NCBI GenBank assembly: GCA_024684215.1
Contig: JAIKXH010000142.1
Location: 1 to 64,000, forward strand
Source of the DNA: Lachnospiraceae bacterium
Lineage (GTDB): Bacteria; Bacillota; Clostridia; Lachnospirales; Lachnospiraceae
Direction: 5' to 3'
DNA length: 64,000 bases
Below, in pieces: positions 42,339 to 52,000 of this stretch (the first letter of the stretch is position 1; each line of letters begins with the position of its first letter). The position numbers and the translations under genes are program-made. Under the pieces are notes generated by a model. The model was not told the origin of the DNA and did not search any database. It saw nothing but the letters and a program-made list of their open reading frames with translations.

Positions 42339-44245
42339 AAGAGCTAGCCCTATTTGCTGCCATCGTTTTGATGTGCCTGGCCCATATGGTCAGAATATTC
42401 AGATGGGAGCTTTTTGTAGGAGTCTATGAAAAACCGAATATCAAAAGACTGATGTCATCACTATCCATCGGTTATATTATCAATTATTTCATTCCCTTTA
42501 AGCTTGGCGATATATTTAAAGGCTTTTTTGCCGGAAGTAAGATGAAAAACGGTAAAGCTCTCGGTATGTCCACGGTTATCGTTGACAGATATCTTGATAT
42601 TTTTTCGGTTGGAATTATATTCCTGGCTTTGGCACTTGTAAAAAGGGAAGATGTATTTTGGCAGACATCTAAGTTTTACATTATATTTCTGGGAGTGCTT
42701 GTAGCTGCAACCATACTTATTTATGTTTTAAGAGGACTGCTTAAAAAGTTAATAAGACTCATCGCTTCTCTTTTTAACAAAAGACTTGAAATATCCGTTA
42801 TGTCCTTTTCCTGGGCTCTTATCTGGAATTTTAAGGATATCTTTTTAAAGATAAATAAGTTAAAACTGATTTTATATACTGTACTAATGTGGGGAGTATA
42901 TATAGCTTCTTATATGCTGTTTGGATATGCATATTCTACCGCGCAGGAAGCTGTAGGATGGATAGACGTATTTTCGAATCTTTTCAGCGAAAAAGGTGTA
43001 AAAGCTTCTACGCTGATGCTCTCACTTTTCAGTGGCAGTATTGAGCGCAGAAGCCTGTATATGGTCATATATATGATGGCGCCTCTTGCGATACTTTTGA
43101 TCATTGCAATATGCCTGAAAGAAAAAAGTGACACAGCCTCGGATGAAGGATATTTAAAGCTTTTGCCCCAGCTTAATTCCGAGGAAAAACTTGTATTTTT
43201 GGATAAGTATTTTTCAAACGAAGACAGGGAGTACATCAAAAACTATTTAAAGATCAATCACAACATTTCTATCGTGAGAGATTACTCCGCCGGTTCAAAT
43301 GCAACCACTATGCTGTGCATTTCGGAAAAAGGTATGTTTTTCAGAAAGTATGCTTTTGGAGAAGCGGGAGATAAGCTCTATGAACAGATAAAGTGGATTA
43401 AGGACAATTCCGATATTCTTCCCCTCCCGGAGGTAATCTCAGAGGAAAAGGATAAGATGTACTGCTATTACGATATGCCCTATTCGCCAAATGCGATGGG
43501 TATGTTTGAGTTTGTACATTCGATGCCCGGAGATAGGAGCTGGGCTTTGCTTGAAAAGGTATTAAACAAATTATCCGAAACCATATACCTGAAAAATGCC
43601 GGAAAAAGCAGCCCCGAGATAATCTCAGAATATATAAACAAAAAAGTAGACAAAAATCTCAAAAAAATCAAAGAATGCAAAAAGTTTAAAAGCTTTTTGG
43701 ACTACGATGAGATCTATATAAACGGGACAAAATACAGGAATTTAAAGTACTACGAAAAGTGGTTAAACGAAGATTTTCTGGCAGGAGTTTTTGGAAATGA
43801 CACAACAAGCGTGGTCCATGGAGACCTTACGATAGAGAATATCGTGGCAACGAGTGACGAGAACGGTGATACGGACTATTACATAATTGACCCCAATACC
43901 GGAAATGTGCTTGATTCACCGCTTCTTGATTACGGAAAACTGCTCCAGTCAATCCACGGCGGCTACGAGTTTTTGATGGCTGTGAAAAATGTAGATGTGG
44001 TCAAAAATCATATTAATTTTGTATTTACCAGATCCGCTGCCTACGATTATCTGCATAAAAGATTTTATGAGTATTTGAATTCAAAATACAGACGTGACGA
44101 GGTCAGAAGCGTATACTTCCACGAGATAATCCATTATCTGAGGCTTATGCCTTACAAGATAGAAAAAAACGCAGACACTGCACCTATTTTCTATGCAGGA
44201 ATGATAATGGTATTAGATGATGTGTGGAAAATGTTCATGGATTAA
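42335..44245 (+). CDS. Fusion of LPG-synthase-type flippase domain with APH-like kinase
   Basis: The product is 636 residues. Residues about 1-265 form six to eight membrane segments of the UPF0104/LPG-synthase TM type (MCLAHMVRIFRWELFVG, IGYIINYFIPFKLGDIFKGFFAG, STVIVDRYLDIFSVG). Residues about 285-636 are a soluble kinase-like domain of the aminoglycoside/choline kinase fold, with VVHGDLTIENI near 497 (catalytic Asp and metal Asn) and YIIDPNTGN as the second metal motif. The start overlaps the nucleotidyltransferase stop (ATGA). This suggests a membrane protein that phosphorylates a small molecule or lipid headgroup and helps move a lipid; both ideas are inference. Confidence 0.82.
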   Translation: MKELALFAAIVLMCLAHMVRIFRWELFVGVYEKPNIKRLMSSLSIGYIINYFIPFKLGDIFKGFFAGSKMKNGKALGMSTVIVDRYLDIFSVGIIFLALALVKREDVFWQTSKFYIIFLGVLVAATILIYVLRGLLKKLIRLIASLFNKRLEISVMSFSWALIWNFKDIFLKINKLKLILYTVLMWGVYIASYMLFGYAYSTAQEAVGWIDVFSNLFSEKGVKASTLMLSLFSGSIERRSLYMVIYMMAPLAILLIIAICLKEKSDTASDEGYLKLLPQLNSEEKLVFLDKYFSNEDREYIKNYLKINHNISIVRDYSAGSNATTMLCISEKGMFFRKYAFGEAGDKLYEQIKWIKDNSDILPLPEVISEEKDKMYCYYDMPYSPNAMGMFEFVHSMPGDRSWALLEKVLNKLSETIYLKNAGKSSPEIISEYINKKVDKNLKKIKECKKFKSFLDYDEIYINGTKYRNLKYYEKWLNEDFLAGVFGNDTTSVVHGDLTIENIVATSDENGDTDYYIIDPNTGNVLDSPLLDYGKLLQSIHGGYEFLMAVKNVDVVKNHINFVFTRSAAYDYLHKRFYEYLNSKYRRDEVRSVYFHEIIHYLRLMPYKIEKNADTAPIFYAGMIMVLDDVWKMFMD

Positions 44246-44292
44246 AAAATGCTTTAGAAATCGAAAAAGCTTTAGAAAATCAAAAAAGCAGG
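44244..44292 (+). repeat. Tandem repeat after the flippase-kinase stop codon
   Basis: AAAAAATGCTTTAGAAATCG, AAAAAGCTTTAGAAAATC and a partial AAAAAAGCAGGG follow one another directly after the stop, with a period of 18-20 bases. The third unit is continuous with the ribosome binding site of the next gene. Confidence 0.75.
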
Positions 44293-44302
44293 GATAGATA
44301 AC

Positions 44303-44869
44303 ATGATTAACAAAGAAAAGAAGCTTGCGATATTTGATTTTGACGGTACGCTTTTTAATACCGAGGAAGTCAATTATTACGCATATAAAGAGGCTGTAGA
44401 GCCTTTTGGCGGAGTTATCACCAAAGAGTATTTCTTGGAAAAATGCTACGGAAGGCATTATAAAACCTTTGTCCCTGAGATATTAGGCGGCATCGAGCAT
44501 TTAGAGGAAGTGCACGAAGCAAAAAAGAAGCTCTACGCAAAATACATGGACAAGGTAATCATAAACAGACATTTGTTTGATGTGATAGAGGGAATCAGAG
44601 ATAAATACAACATTGTCATGGTCACTACCGCCACGAGGAAAAATGTATTTGATATGCTGACGTATTTTGGACTTGAAGAAACCTTTGACCTTATATTGTC
44701 ACAGGAGGATATAGTAAATCCCAAGCCTGACCCGGAAGGATTTTTAAAAGCGATGGAAATATGCGAGGCTAAGCCACAGGATACGGTCATATACGAGGAT
44801 TCGGATGTCGGACTTGCCGCGGCCGGGGCTACCGGCGCAAATGTCATAAAGGTTGAATTTATAGCATAA
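44303..44869 (+). CDS. HAD-superfamily phosphatase (subfamily IA)
   Basis: The product is 188 residues. All four HAD motifs are present: D12 and D14 in FDFDGTLFNTEE, the Thr motif VMVTTATRKN, the Lys in NPKPDPEGF, and the acidic motif IYEDSDVGLAAAG. A cap inserts between motif I and II, typical of beta-phosphoglucomutase/phosphoglycolate phosphatase relatives. AGGGATAG precedes the ATG. Within the locus it could dephosphorylate a sugar or alcohol phosphate in the kinase/nucleotidyltransferase branch, but substrate range in this family is broad. Confidence 0.9.
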   Translation: MINKEKKLAIFDFDGTLFNTEEVNYYAYKEAVEPFGGVITKEYFLEKCYGRHYKTFVPEILGGIEHLEEVHEAKKKLYAKYMDKVIINRHLFDVIEGIRDKYNIVMVTTATRKNVFDMLTYFGLEETFDLILSQEDIVNPKPDPEGFLKAMEICEAKPQDTVIYEDSDVGLAAAGATGANVIKVEFIA

Positions 44870-44935
44870 AGCGTGGGTATATGTTACAATAAAAGTTAAG
44901 TCAATAACAAGAGAGGGACGGTATTAAAGAGTAAG

Positions 44936-45886
44936 ATGGATAAGATAGCGGTGCTCATTCCCTGTTACAATGAAGAACAGACTATTAAAAAGGTTATAGA
45001 GGATGCAAAGACTGCTTTGCCTGAGGCGGTTATTTACGTATACAACAATAATTCCAAGGATAAAACCGAGGAAATCGCTAAAGAGTGCGGAGCGGTTGTC
45101 AGAAACGAATACAAGCAGGGCAAAGGAAACGTTATAAGAAGGATGTTTCGAGAAGTAGACGCCCTTTGTTATCTGATGATAGACGGCGACGATACTTACG
45201 ATCTCGGAAATGCGGCAGAGATGGTTGACCTTGTACTAAATCATAACGCAGACATGGTTGTGGGAGACAGGCTTTCATCGACCTATTTTACAGAAAATAA
45301 AAGACCTTTCCACAATTTTGGAAACAGCCTTATGCGCTGGAGCATCAATTCGCTTTTTAAATCAGATATCAGAGATATAATGACCGGATACAGGGCGTTT
45401 TCTTTTGAGTTTGTAAAGACCTTCCCTGTTTTTTCAAAGGGATTTGAGATAGAGACGGAGATGACAATTCACGCCGTAAATTACAATATGCAGGTGGAAA
45501 ATGTGATCACCACTTACAGGGACAGACCTGCCGGAAGTGTATCCAAATTAAACACTTTCTCTGACGGCTTTAAGGTTATCAGAAAAATGTTTGCTCTGTA
45601 TAAGAATTATCGCCCTTTCAACTTTTTCGGGATGATAGCTTTGGTGCTTGCACTGATAGCTATAGGACTTATGGTGCCTATCATAATAGAGTATTTTGAG
45701 ACCGGACTGGTGCCCAGGTTCCCTACGCTTATAGCCAGCGGATTTATCGGCATTGCCGGAGTCCAGTCGTTTTTCACAGGCTTTATGCTAAGTGTTATCA
45801 ATTCCAAGGATATCAAGGATTTTGAGTATAGATTTACAAGGGTTCATGACCATAAAAAAAGTATCATGAAAGAGAAGGAATTATAA
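44936..45886 (+). CDS. GT2 glycosyltransferase with two C-terminal membrane helices
   Basis: The product is 316 residues. The dolichol-phosphate-type GT-A core has VLIPCYNEEQTIKKVI, VYNNNSKDKTEEIA, KGNVIRRMFREV, and MIDGDDTYDLGNAAEM. MTGYRAFSFEFVKTFP and FEIETEMTIHAV are conserved acceptor-side motifs. Two membrane helices at about 232-255 and 265-290 anchor it. It probably makes a polyprenyl-phosphate sugar used outside the membrane. The ATG follows the previous stop at a distance; the next gene begins at its stop (TAAATG). Confidence 0.9.
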   Translation: MDKIAVLIPCYNEEQTIKKVIEDAKTALPEAVIYVYNNNSKDKTEEIAKECGAVVRNEYKQGKGNVIRRMFREVDALCYLMIDGDDTYDLGNAAEMVDLVLNHNADMVVGDRLSSTYFTENKRPFHNFGNSLMRWSINSLFKSDIRDIMTGYRAFSFEFVKTFPVFSKGFEIETEMTIHAVNYNMQVENVITTYRDRPAGSVSKLNTFSDGFKVIRKMFALYKNYRPFNFFGMIALVLALIAIGLMVPIIIEYFETGLVPRFPTLIASGFIGIAGVQSFFTGFMLSVINSKDIKDFEYRFTRVHDHKKSIMKEKEL

Positions 45887-46807
45887 ATGAAAATCAGTTT
45901 TATAATACCATGCTACAGATCGGAGCTTACAATCGGGAAGGTTGTATCCGAGGTGGAAGAAACCATGAAAACTCTTCCTCAGTATGAATATGATCTCTTT
46001 TTGATCAATGATTGTTCGCCGGACGGTGTCGCAGGCGTGATAAAGGGAATGTGCGAGGAAAAACCTTATATACACGGGATTTCGTTTGCGAAAAATTTCG
46101 GACAGCATGCGGCTCTTATGGCAGGTTTCAGAGCAGCTGACGGAGATGTGTGCGTATGTCTTGACGATGATGGTCAGACACCCGCAAATGAAGTGGGAAA
46201 GCTTCTTGAAAAAATCGAAGAGGGATATGACGCGGTATATGCAAAATACGAGCATAAACAGCACTCGGGATTTAGAAATTTCGGCAGCAAAGTAAATGAC
46301 ATTATGACAAGGGTTATGCTCGGAAAGCCAAAGGATTTATATGTATCGAGCTATTTTGCTGTCAGAAGATTTGTGGTAGAGGATATGATCAGATATGAGA
46401 ACTCATACCCTTATGTAATAGGACTTGTGCTTCGTTCCACAAAGAATATAGCTAATGTAAATGTAAATCACAGGGAGAGAGAAATAGGAACCAGCGGTTA
46501 TACGCTAAGCAAGCTTTTCGGACTGTGGTTTAACGGTTTTACCGCATTTTCGATAAAGCCTTTAAGGATTGCCACCATAATAGGAGTTGTATCCGCTATA
46601 GGCGGATTCCTATACGGAATATATACAATTATTAAAAAGTTTGTACTTCCAGATGTTCAGGCCGGATTTTCGGCACTTATGAGTGCCATTGTATTTTTCT
46701 TTGGACTGGTACTTTTGATGCTTGGACTTATAGGGGAATATGTCGGACGTATTTACATCAGTATGAATAACGCACCTCAGTATATTATTAAAGAGAAATG
46801 GAATTGA
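45887..46807 (+). CDS. Polyprenyl-phosphate glycosyltransferase, GtrB/CsbB-like
   Basis: The product is 306 residues. The core ISFIIPCYRSELTIGKVV, LFLINDCSPDGVAGV, the characteristic SFAKNFGQHAALMAGFRAA and CLDDDGQTPANEV identify the bactoprenol glucosyltransferase (GtrB/CsbB) group. Two C-terminal membrane helices (about 225-250 and 262-288) are present, and the protein ends with EYVGRIYISMNNAPQYIIKEKWN-type residues typical of that group. It starts directly after the preceding stop and overlaps the next gene by 10 bases. GtrB-type enzymes supply lipid-linked hexose to side-branch GT-C transferases. Confidence 0.93.
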   Translation: MKISFIIPCYRSELTIGKVVSEVEETMKTLPQYEYDLFLINDCSPDGVAGVIKGMCEEKPYIHGISFAKNFGQHAALMAGFRAADGDVCVCLDDDGQTPANEVGKLLEKIEEGYDAVYAKYEHKQHSGFRNFGSKVNDIMTRVMLGKPKDLYVSSYFAVRRFVVEDMIRYENSYPYVIGLVLRSTKNIANVNVNHREREIGTSGYTLSKLFGLWFNGFTAFSIKPLRIATIIGVVSAIGGFLYGIYTIIKKFVLPDVQAGFSALMSAIVFFFGLVLLMLGLIGEYVGRIYISMNNAPQYIIKEKWN

Positions 46808-49020
46808 AAAAAAACAAAACAATCCGAATAATTATTATAGTGCTTATAGCAATAGCCGCAATTGTGGTTATTGCTTTTGTTAAAATAAAGATGGATAAGT
46901 CACAGGGACCGAAAGTGGGCGAAGCATCGTATTCCGAGCCGGAGCCTGTAAAAAACAGAGAGTTTAACAAGCTTTATATAGGCGATAAGTCCGTGGCAGA
47001 ATATTACATTTTAAACGAGTCCGCAGGGACCGAAAATGCCGAAACGCTTAAGGATTATATCTATAAGCTCACGGGAGAAAAGCTTATTATATCTTCTCAA
47101 AAGCAGGGAGATAAAAGCACTATAAAGCTTGAAATAGTTAAAAAAGACGATGTACCTTTTTCGGATATATCCATAGAAAACGGAAATATCACCATAAGAG
47201 CTTTATCTGCGACCGATATGGGAGAAAAGATAAAGGTATTTGCCAATACATATATGGGTTATGCTTTTGCCGGAAGCGACAAGGAAAGAATACTTATAAA
47301 AAACGGCGAAGCTGTCTATATGCCCGAAAATATCCTGGATACCGGCGGAGAGGACTGGATAGCAAACAGAGAGCCCATTATCTGTCTGTGGAAGACGACT
47401 ACTGCGAGAGGGGCATATTATAAAGCAAATACAAATCTTGGCAGCGAGATCATGTCATATTCGGACGATGAACTATATTCGTATGTAAAGATGATGAAGC
47501 AGCTGGGATATAACGGAATCCAGGTCACTGAAATGTGCTCGGCATGGGCCTCGTACGGCGGTTATGAATATGTTCATGACAGAATAAGATATATGGCCGA
47601 TGCGGCTCACTCTATGGGAATGTACTTTACGCTCTGGGTATGGGGCGCGGAATTTAACGGATACGGTTGGGACGATAAAACGGTAGACTACTATGACAAC
47701 TGGAAATACGCTCATGCGTATGACAATCCCAAAGCTCTTGCGACCTTTGAAAAGTATTATACGATCTATGCCGAGCTTGCGGATTGTACTGATAGAGTCA
47801 TTGCTCATTTCGACGATCCCGGTAAGCTTATAAATACAGAAGATATCGCTTATTTCAGCAAAGAGCTAAAGGCGAAATTCAGGGAGAAAAACCCGAGTGT
47901 TGATTTCGGAATAAGCTGTTATACCAAAAAACAGGAGCCGGAAAGCCTTAATCTCCTTATGGAGGGAGATACCACTTACTACTCAGGTGCGGTCAGATAT
48001 GAAGAAGAGGACTGGAGAAGCTTCAGACAGGTTTGTGCCGGTAACGGCCTGCCCTTCGGAGTGTGGTCATGGAATCTAACCGAGATGGAAATTGACCAGC
48101 TTGCCGAGATGAATGTCAATGCAAATCTCATAAAGAATGTCTATAACATGTCTTCAAGAGATGATGATATTGCAAAGCCTTCCTACTGGAGCGAGATGGA
48201 CTCATATCATGTGCTTAATGTATTTTCGCATTACTGCGCAGCTTCGCTTTTAAGAGACCCCGGGCTTGATGCGGATGAGCTTCTTTTAGCCTCGGCAAAG
48301 GCTGTTGCAGGTGATGAATATGCCGAAAAATTATATTATTGCCTCAAGCTTATAGAAGAGGCCAGAACGGGCGATAGCTGGGAAGAGTTTAGATTTGGCT
48401 ACGATGATTATATTTTAAAAAGTGATAACTATCCTGCAGAGGATATTTATGAAAAATCAAAAGTTGCCATTGGTTATATGGACGAGATGATAGCTGCCGA
48501 TAATTGCCATTGCACGCTTTCTCTTCCTGTGAGCACTGCTGAGCTTTTAAAAATGATGAAGCCTCACCTGTTGCAGATATCTGAGTTTTCAAAATTCAGG
48601 GCAGATTTAAACAGCTTAAAAGATATTTCGGGCGGTCTTACCACGGATGAATTACAGGCAAAGGTAAATGAGATATACACTCCTGTTTCGGAGTATGATG
48701 TGATAGTCGGACTTTGGGGACAGCCGGAAGCCAGAGCTCAGTTTGAACTTTTGAGCGAATTTTGCAGTGAAAAAGGACTTAACGTACCCAGAGACCCGGA
48801 TTTCACACTGCTTAGAAAACAGAGACTTTATTCGGAATATGTCGTATTTCAGAGACTTTCGGAAGAGCCTGTTTACAGAGAAAAAGAAAACGGATTTCAG
48901 CTGGGACTTGCTTTCGGAAACGATGAGACCGCGTATATCACAGGACTCCTTATAGACGAAGGCGTGTTATCTGAAACCGAAGACGGAAAAGTTTATTTAA
49001 CGGATTATAAGAGCTATTAA
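46798..49020 (+). CDS. Membrane-anchored glycosidase-like protein, paralogue B
   Basis: The product is 740 residues. The ATG at 46798 overlaps the upstream gene; a TTG at 46804 would match the start of paralogue A. Domain order is the same as in 35521-37725: signal anchor (about 10-30), small alpha/beta domain, TIM-barrel-like core with REPIICLWKTTTARGAYY, WVWGAEFNGYGW, RVIAHFDDPGKL and GVWSWNLTEMEIDQLAEM, and helical end with YHVLNVFSHYCAASLL. The two are highly similar over their full length, indicating duplication inside the locus. It is followed by dnaE after 2 bases. Catalytic role on the local glycan is inference. Confidence 0.7.
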   Translation: MELKKNKTIRIIIIVLIAIAAIVVIAFVKIKMDKSQGPKVGEASYSEPEPVKNREFNKLYIGDKSVAEYYILNESAGTENAETLKDYIYKLTGEKLIISSQKQGDKSTIKLEIVKKDDVPFSDISIENGNITIRALSATDMGEKIKVFANTYMGYAFAGSDKERILIKNGEAVYMPENILDTGGEDWIANREPIICLWKTTTARGAYYKANTNLGSEIMSYSDDELYSYVKMMKQLGYNGIQVTEMCSAWASYGGYEYVHDRIRYMADAAHSMGMYFTLWVWGAEFNGYGWDDKTVDYYDNWKYAHAYDNPKALATFEKYYTIYAELADCTDRVIAHFDDPGKLINTEDIAYFSKELKAKFREKNPSVDFGISCYTKKQEPESLNLLMEGDTTYYSGAVRYEEEDWRSFRQVCAGNGLPFGVWSWNLTEMEIDQLAEMNVNANLIKNVYNMSSRDDDIAKPSYWSEMDSYHVLNVFSHYCAASLLRDPGLDADELLLASAKAVAGDEYAEKLYYCLKLIEEARTGDSWEEFRFGYDDYILKSDNYPAEDIYEKSKVAIGYMDEMIAADNCHCTLSLPVSTAELLKMMKPHLLQISEFSKFRADLNSLKDISGGLTTDELQAKVNEIYTPVSEYDVIVGLWGQPEARAQFELLSEFCSEKGLNVPRDPDFTLLRKQRLYSEYVVFQRLSEEPVYREKENGFQLGLAFGNDETAYITGLLIDEGVLSETEDGKVYLTDYKSY

Positions 49021-49022
49021 TT

Positions 49023-52000
49023 ATGTCATTTGTACACCTCCATACCCACACCGAGTATTCACTTCTCGACGGGTCCAACAAAATAAAAGAATATGTGGCC
49101 AGGGTTAAAGAACTCGGTATGACGGCGGCTGCCATCACGGATCATGGTGTAATGTACGGTGCCATTGATTTTTACAGAGCCTGCAACGAAGCGGGGATCA
49201 ATCCCGTTATAGGCTGCGAAGTCTATGTGGCTCCGGGCTCGAGATTTGACAAAGAGCCGGGACACGGTGATGACAGATATCATCACCTTATTTTGCTTGC
49301 GGAAAACAATACGGGGTACGCTAATCTGTGCAAGATCGTTAGCCGCGGATTCACCGAAGGTTATTACTACAAGCCCCGTGTGGACAAAGAGGTTTTAAGA
49401 CAGTTCCATGAAGGAATCATATGTCTTTCGGCCTGCCTTGCCGGAGAGATTCCAAGACTTATCACAGCCGGAAAGCCGGATAAAGCAAGAGAAGCGGCAC
49501 TTGAATATTTGGATATTTTCGGAGAGGGAAATTATTTCCTCGAGCTACAGGACCATGGTATCAGCGCACAGCAGACCGTAAATATGGAACTGATGGTGAT
49601 AAGCAGGGAGCTTAATATTCCCCTTGTCTGCACCAACGATTGCCATTATACCTATGCAGGCGATGCGGATGCCCACGATATATTGCTCTGTCTTCAGACA
49701 GGAAAAAAGCTTTCCGATGAGGACAGAATGCGCTACGAAGGCGGTCAGTATTATGTCAAATCCGAGGATGAGATGAGACTTCTTTTCCCCTACGCTTCGG
49801 ATGCGATAGACAGGACCCAGGAGATAGCGGACAGATGCCATGTGGAGATAGAATTCGGTGTTACAAAGCTCCCTGCGTTTGATGTGCCGGAAGGGTATGA
49901 TGCGTGGACTTATCTTAATTATCTGTGTACAAAGGGACTTCACGAAAGATACGGAGACGACGAGAACGCACCTGCCGGAGACACCGGACTTACTCTTCGC
50001 GAGAGGCTTGATTATGAGCTTGGCGTAATCAAAAAAATGGGTTATGTCGAGTATTTCCTCATCGTTTGGGATTTTATCAATTACGCAAAGGAAAACGATA
50101 TACCTGTCGGACCCGGAAGAGGTTCGGCCGCAGGATCAATAGTTTCCTATGCACTAAAGATCACAAATATAGACCCTATCAAATTCAATCTGCTCTTTGA
50201 GAGATTCCTTAACCCCGAGCGTGTATCCATGCCTGATATTGACGTAGACTTTTGCTACAACAGGCGCCAGGAAGTCATCGATTACGTTACGAGAAAATAC
50301 GGCAAGGAAAAGGTCGTACAGATAGTAACCTTTGGTACGCTTGCCGCAAAAGGCGTGGTTAGGGACGTGTCGAGAGTAATGGACCTTCCATACACCTTTG
50401 GCGACAGGATTGCAAAGCTTATTCCGAATGAGCTTAATATCACGCTTGATAAAGCGCTTGAGATGAACCCGGAGCTCAGGGAATTATATGAGACTGACGC
50501 TCAGGTAAAAACGGTCTACGATATGAGCAGGCGCCTTGAAGGGCTCCCCAGACATACATCCATGCATGCTGCCGGCGTAGTTATATGCCAAAAGGCTGCC
50601 GATGAGTTTGTACCTTTATCGAGAGGCTCGGACGGAAGCATCGTAACTCAGTTTACCATGACCACACTGGAGGAACTGGGCCTGTTAAAGATGGACTTTT
50701 TGGGACTCAGGACCCTCACCGTGTTGCATGATGCGGTAAGATTTGTAAAAGAGGCTGAGGGAGTTTCAATTGATTTAGACAATCTTCCGATGGATGATAT
50801 AAATGTATATGACGCATTATCTAGCGGTCATACCGAGGGCGTATTCCAGCTTGAGTCTGCCGGAATGAAAAATTTCATGAAAGAATTAAGGCCCAGAAAT
50901 ATAGAGGACGTAATAGCGGGAATATCGCTTTACCGCCCGGGCCCTATGGATTTTATACCAAAGTATATTGCGGGAAAAAATAACGAGAGCAGTATCACTT
51001 ATTCCACGGAAAAGCTTCGCCCGATATTAACTCCTACCTACGGCTGTATCGTATACCAGGAGCAGGTTATGCAGATAGTGCAGGACCTTGCGGGATATAC
51101 CTTAGGACATGCGGACCTTGTGCGCCGTGCCATGAGTAAAAAGAAGCAGCACGTGATGGAAGTGGAGAGGGAGAACTTCGTAAAGGGCTCCTCCGAAAAC
51201 GGAATAGACGTAAGCGTATCCAACCATATCTACGATGAGATGATGGATTTCGCAAAATATGCATTTAACAAATCTCATGCAGCCTGCTATGCGGTGGTTG
51301 CTTACCAGACGGCATATTTAAAATATTATTATCCCGAGGAGTTTATGGCGGCTCTTATGACATCAGTCATAGACAACTCAAAAAAGGTCTCAGAATATAT
51401 ACTTGTCTGCAGACAGATGGGAATAGAGCTTTTGCCGCCGGATATCAACTACGGACAAAGCGGATTTTCAGTAGTATGGTCGGAGTCTTCCGATCAAGAT
51501 GATACAGTGGGTAATCCTCAAACAAAAGCAGCAGCTGATTTAGCGCAAAAAGGAACTTCTCGTCATAAGGCGATCAGATATGCTCTCACCGCATTAAAGA
51601 GCGTGGGACGGCCTATTATAGACAGGATTGTAGAGGAGAGAAACGAAAGAGGTCTGTTTAAAAACATCAAGGATTTCCTCGAGAGAATACAGGGAACCGA
51701 TGTAAATAAAAGAGCTATAGAATCCTTTATAAAAGCAGGTGCCATGGACTCCCTCGGAGCAAACAGAAAGCAGCTTATGGCGGTGTACGGAGAGATACTC
51801 GACAATTTAAGCCGCGATAAAAAGAACCAGATGGCCGGTCAGATATCACTTTTTGATGTTGTATCGGATGATGCAAAAGAATTTTTCGAGGTTAAGCTGC
51901 CTAATGTCGATGAGTATGAGCCTGAGATAAAGCTGGCCATGGAAAAGGAAGTACTCGGCATATACGTAAGCGGGCATCCCCTTGAAAAATACCTGCAGGT

